A stretch of DNA of 8,391 nucleotides from JANOYY01 sp031418035. GTDB lineage: Bacteria; Actinomycetota; Acidimicrobiia; Acidimicrobiales; JANYDT01. Made by a program: the position numbers and the translations under genes. Location of the stretch: NCBI GenBank assembly GCA_031418035.1, contig JANOWU010000127.1, positions 1 through 8,391 on the forward strand, in the 5' to 3' direction. A model generated the notes under the pieces. The model had not been told where the DNA came from. It did no database searches and saw nothing but the letters and a program-made list of their open reading frames with translations. The first letter of the stretch is position 1. Each line of letters starts with the position of its first letter. This document shows, piece by piece, positions 6,307-8,391 of the stretch.

Positions 6307-6545
6307 TGGGTTCTGAAGGTCTCTCCGGTCGACAGGTACACCGACCACACAACCGGGCTTCAACGCGAAACCGTGATGACGACTGTGCAACGAGGGATAC
6401 TCCCCTTCTGCGAACTGAAATTACGGAATTATATTTCTTATGTCAAGCAAATTCTCGGGATCACATCCTCATCATCGGCCGGGAAAATGGAGATAACAAA
6501 TAGATCCGATAGCAAAGTAATCAATACTTAAGGATCGAAACCTTC
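6307..6545. promoter_or_regulatory. Divergent intergenic region with AT-rich segment
   Basis: This region separates the minus-strand baeRF3-like gene from the plus-strand YHYH gene and must hold both promoters. The part from about 6411 to 6545 is visibly richer in A/T than anything else here (AATTATATTTCTTATG near 6428, AATCAATACTTAAGG near 6519). TATATT at 6430-6435 could be a -10 element for the plus strand, but no good -35 box stands 17 bp upstream. AAGGA (6530-6534) lies 11 nt before the YHYH start, a long spacing. Boundaries and elements are tentative. Confidence 0.45.
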
Positions 6546-7787
6546 ATGCGACAGCGCAGCACGGCCCTCTTCACGCTTGTTCTCCTTGGAGGACTGAGCG
6601 CTGCCTCACCGGCGTTTGCCGTCACAAAACCAAAATCGCGACCCACCCCGCCAAAACCGAAGCCCCTAGGCACGGCCCCGCGCCCACCATCGGCTCCGAC
6701 GTCGGCTGCAACGTCGGTTGCGAATGCACCGTCGACGAAAAGCGGCACGTCGACGAAGCCAACGGCGAACTCGTCGACGATCGATCGGACACGCCTCGTC
6801 CTAGGCGACGGCAAAATCAGCACCGTGCCCGCGCGATCGATGGTGTTCTCCTGCCAAGGCGGCGCGTCGGCCAAATCCTCCGGGAACGACCGACCCTGGC
6901 TCAACGGTGATAGGACCTGGAACGCGAAGCTCAAACCGACGGTGCAGGGCGACGTCATGTGGTCGGCTGCCCGGACCACCTGGGGCGTGGCGAACGGACA
7001 ACGCACGTTGTCCGGAACCGGACTCCCCACGCACGGGACCGGTGTGTTTCCGATCGCATCGAGCGATCCTGCATTCACCTACGACCGCAACCCGAATTCG
7101 ATACGTGCACAGACGTTATCGGTGAGCGTTGCGTCGAAACCTCAGCTCGCGGCAACACCCTCGTGTCTGAGCGGAGGAGCCATCGGCTACACGCTTGGTG
7201 GCGTGGCATTGTTCAATGGTTTCGACGCTGATCAGCGAGACGCCCCCGCGCATGAAGTCCAGGACAAGTGTGGCGGACATCCGGAGAAGAACGGTTCGTA
7301 CCACTATCACAACCTTTCCGCTTGCCTCGAGAGCGCAGGCTCTGGCCATTCGGCGATCATCGGGTTCGCGATGGATGGCTTTGCGATCTTCGGTGTCCGC
7401 GGCGAAAACGGGGCTGAGCTAACCAACGCCGACCTCGACGAATGCCACGGACACACCCACGAGGTGACCATCGACGGCGCAAAGGTCTCGCAGTACCACT
7501 ACCACGCAACTGCTATGTTCCCATATCTTCTTGGATGCTTCCGGGGCACCCCTACCCGCATGGGCCCGGGCCCGGGCGCGGGCGCAGGTGGAGCTGGCGC
7601 TGGTGGGGCCACGAAAGCGGGAGTGTCCGCAACCGCCCCGATTCAAGCGCCCGCCGACCCGCAGCCTGCTCCTACCGCCTCGGCGGTCGTAACACCTGCG
7701 TCGCCACCGCCTTCTGTAACGGTCTCCAGCAAACCTCGACCCGCGACGACATCGCCGGGCGCGTCATCGATACCGAACCAGGAGTAA
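6546..7787 (+). CDS. Secreted YHYH-domain protein with low-complexity flanks
   Basis: This 413-residue exported protein carries a YHYH domain, a widespread family of unproven function. Residues 1-25 are a signal peptide (cleavage after AFA25). A Pro/Lys/Ser/Thr/Ala-rich linker (26-80) leads to the globular part (about 80-336). That part contains ALFNGFDADQRDAPAHEVQD (221-240), CGGHPEKNGSYHYHNLSACL with the first YHYH (252-255), IIGFAMDGFAIFGVRG (271-286), LDECHGHTHEV (297-307), and QYHYHATAMFPYLLGCFRGTP with the second YHYH (317-320). Six cysteines (103, 207, 242, 260, 300, 331) suggest disulfides outside the cell. The dense His clusters suggest metal binding (inference). The tail (337-413) is Gly/Ala then Pro/Ser/Thr-rich, without a membrane helix or sorting signal, so the protein is probably released or loosely wall-associated. 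The stop codon touches the inverted repeat downstream. Confidence 0.9.
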   Translation: MRQRSTALFTLVLLGGLSAASPAFAVTKPKSRPTPPKPKPLGTAPRPPSAPTSAATSVANAPSTKSGTSTKPTANSSTIDRTRLVLGDGKISTVPARSMVFSCQGGASAKSSGNDRPWLNGDRTWNAKLKPTVQGDVMWSAARTTWGVANGQRTLSGTGLPTHGTGVFPIASSDPAFTYDRNPNSIRAQTLSVSVASKPQLAATPSCLSGGAIGYTLGGVALFNGFDADQRDAPAHEVQDKCGGHPEKNGSYHYHNLSACLESAGSGHSAIIGFAMDGFAIFGVRGENGAELTNADLDECHGHTHEVTIDGAKVSQYHYHATAMFPYLLGCFRGTPTRMGPGPGAGAGGAGAGGATKAGVSATAPIQAPADPQPAPTASAVVTPASPPPSVTVSSKPRPATTSPGASSIPNQE

Positions 7788-7827
7788 GTGGTCATTTCCT
7801 CGCTCCCTGAGCGAGGAAATGACCACT
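7787..7827. terminator. Perfect 18-bp inverted repeat between convergent genes
   Basis: AGTGGTCATTTCCTCGCT (7787-7804) and AGCGAGGAAATGACCACT (7810-7827) are perfect reverse complements around CCCTG, whose outer C and G can pair as well, giving 19 pairs and a 3-nt loop. It starts at the last base of the YHYH stop and ends 12 bp before the stop of the convergent gene. A bidirectional terminator is the simplest reading. Neither strand has a U-tract after it, so a dispersed repeat (REP-like) is also possible. Confidence 0.7.
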
Positions 7828-7838
7828 ATCGCCGAGCC

Positions 7839-8391
7839 CTACATCGTGAAGGCAAGGTGGCGGGCGGCGTGAGCTCCGAGTTCGGCGTCGCCCGACCACG
7901 TGACGCGGCCATCGGCAATGGGTTCCTCGGGGTCGATGCGGCCGCACGCCAGCAACATGAACGTGAGCGAATCCGCCGTGAGCGTGACGTCGGGGTTGGG
8001 TAGTTCCTCGACGCGCTTCGCCTTGCCCTCGACCTTGGCGCGCAGTGTGCGCTTCACCGGTCCGGTCAGATCGATCGCGATACCCCGCCCGTCGGCCAAA
8101 GCGATCTTCTTGCCGACGATGAACCCGATCGAGCCGTGAACCTCGTCCAGGGCCATCTCCGCAGCCGGTCCGGAATCGTCGCCGGGGATCGCAAGTGGAA
8201 CGCGAATGTCGCGTTCGTGGACCCACACATCGAACACGCGTATCGCCATGAAGCGCGCATAGGTTCCTGGACCGACGGGTGTGACCGATGGTGCTTCGAA
8301 CATGTCGTCGGCAATCGCGCCAATCTCTGCGATCCGACGACCGGTGATGTCGTTGTAACGGGCCACAAGTTCCCTCGGCGTCAGAGCACCG
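7839..8391 (-). CDS. MDMPI/DinB-like family protein, 5' end missing
   Basis: The gene runs off the right edge: the frame stays open to 8391 and reads GALTPRELVARYND at the visible start, so the GTG at 8366 is internal. About 183 residues are present. The segment VGPGTYARFMAIRVFDVWVHERDIR is characteristic of the mycothiol-dependent maleylpyruvate isomerase family. Its D-x-x-x-H pair (FDVWVH) lines up with the Glu/His zinc ligands of characterised MDMPI (inference). The N-terminal His ligand would lie outside the window. The second half (from VHGSIGFIVGKK) contains PVKRTLRAKV, NPDVTLTADSLTFMLLACGR and VTWSGDAELG, and fits the SCP2-like C-terminal domain of this family. Members act in aromatic catabolism or as mycothiol-dependent transferases; the substrate here is unknown. 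The presence of this family implies a mycothiol-making actinobacterium. Confidence 0.8.
   Translation of the reverse strand, partial: GALTPRELVARYNDITGRRIAEIGAIADDMFEAPSVTPVGPGTYARFMAIRVFDVWVHERDIRVPLAIPGDDSGPAAEMALDEVHGSIGFIVGKKIALADGRGIAIDLTGPVKRTLRAKVEGKAKRVEELPNPDVTLTADSLTFMLLACGRIDPEEPIADGRVTWSGDAELGAHAARHLAFTM

Noticed and set aside
6268..6531. Possible 87-residue leader gene upstream of the YHYH gene
   Set aside because: It begins antisense to the start of the baeRF3-like gene, runs through the AT-rich intergenic region, has no ribosome binding site, and its composition changes abruptly midway.

Overview
The window looks like chromosomal DNA from a high-GC actinobacterium. The evidence is a strong third-position G/C bias in every coding frame, a class F-type sortase, a mycothiol-dependent maleylpyruvate-isomerase (MDMPI) family protein, a bacterial eRF1-like (baeRF) protein and a YHYH-domain secreted protein. 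The mix would suit an uncultivated or environmental Acidimicrobiia-type lineage (for example Ilumatobacter-like), but that placement is an inference from gene content. I see no tRNA, rRNA, CRISPR array, transposase, integrase or plasmid gene.

Left part (1-2979, + strand): a secreted alanine-rich coiled-coil protein (172-1119); a 57-bp tandem duplication spanning its stop codon; a strong terminator hairpin (1227-1256); a secreted FAS1 (fasciclin) protein with a C-terminal anchor-like segment (1365-2117); a 12-bp-stem hairpin (2136-2178); and a membrane-anchored class F-type sortase (2197-2979). The FAS1 protein and the sortase probably form a substrate/enzyme pair at the cell surface, although the FAS1 protein has no canonical LPxTG motif.

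Middle part (2906-6293, - strand): four co-directional genes, read from right to left, with gaps of 63-79 bp. They encode a baeRF3-like eRF1-fold protein, an SDR dehydrogenase most like the dehydrogenase unit of MFE-2/17beta-HSD4 enzymes, a short protein of unknown function, and a six-helix DUF998-like membrane protein. The last gene converges on the sortase gene and overlaps it by 74 bp. The spacing allows co-transcription, but the products share no obvious pathway.

Right part (6294-8391): an unusually AT-rich divergent intergenic region (about 6411-6545), then a secreted YHYH-domain protein (+). A perfect 18-bp-arm inverted repeat separates it from a convergent MDMPI/DinB-like gene (-) whose 5' end runs off the window.

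No defined new system is demonstrable. The points most worth a second look are the FAS1-sortase pair with a non-canonical sorting signal, the perfect inverted repeat at 7787-7827, the duplicated 3' end of the first gene, the convergent sortase/DUF998 overlap, and the unassigned 133-residue gene.
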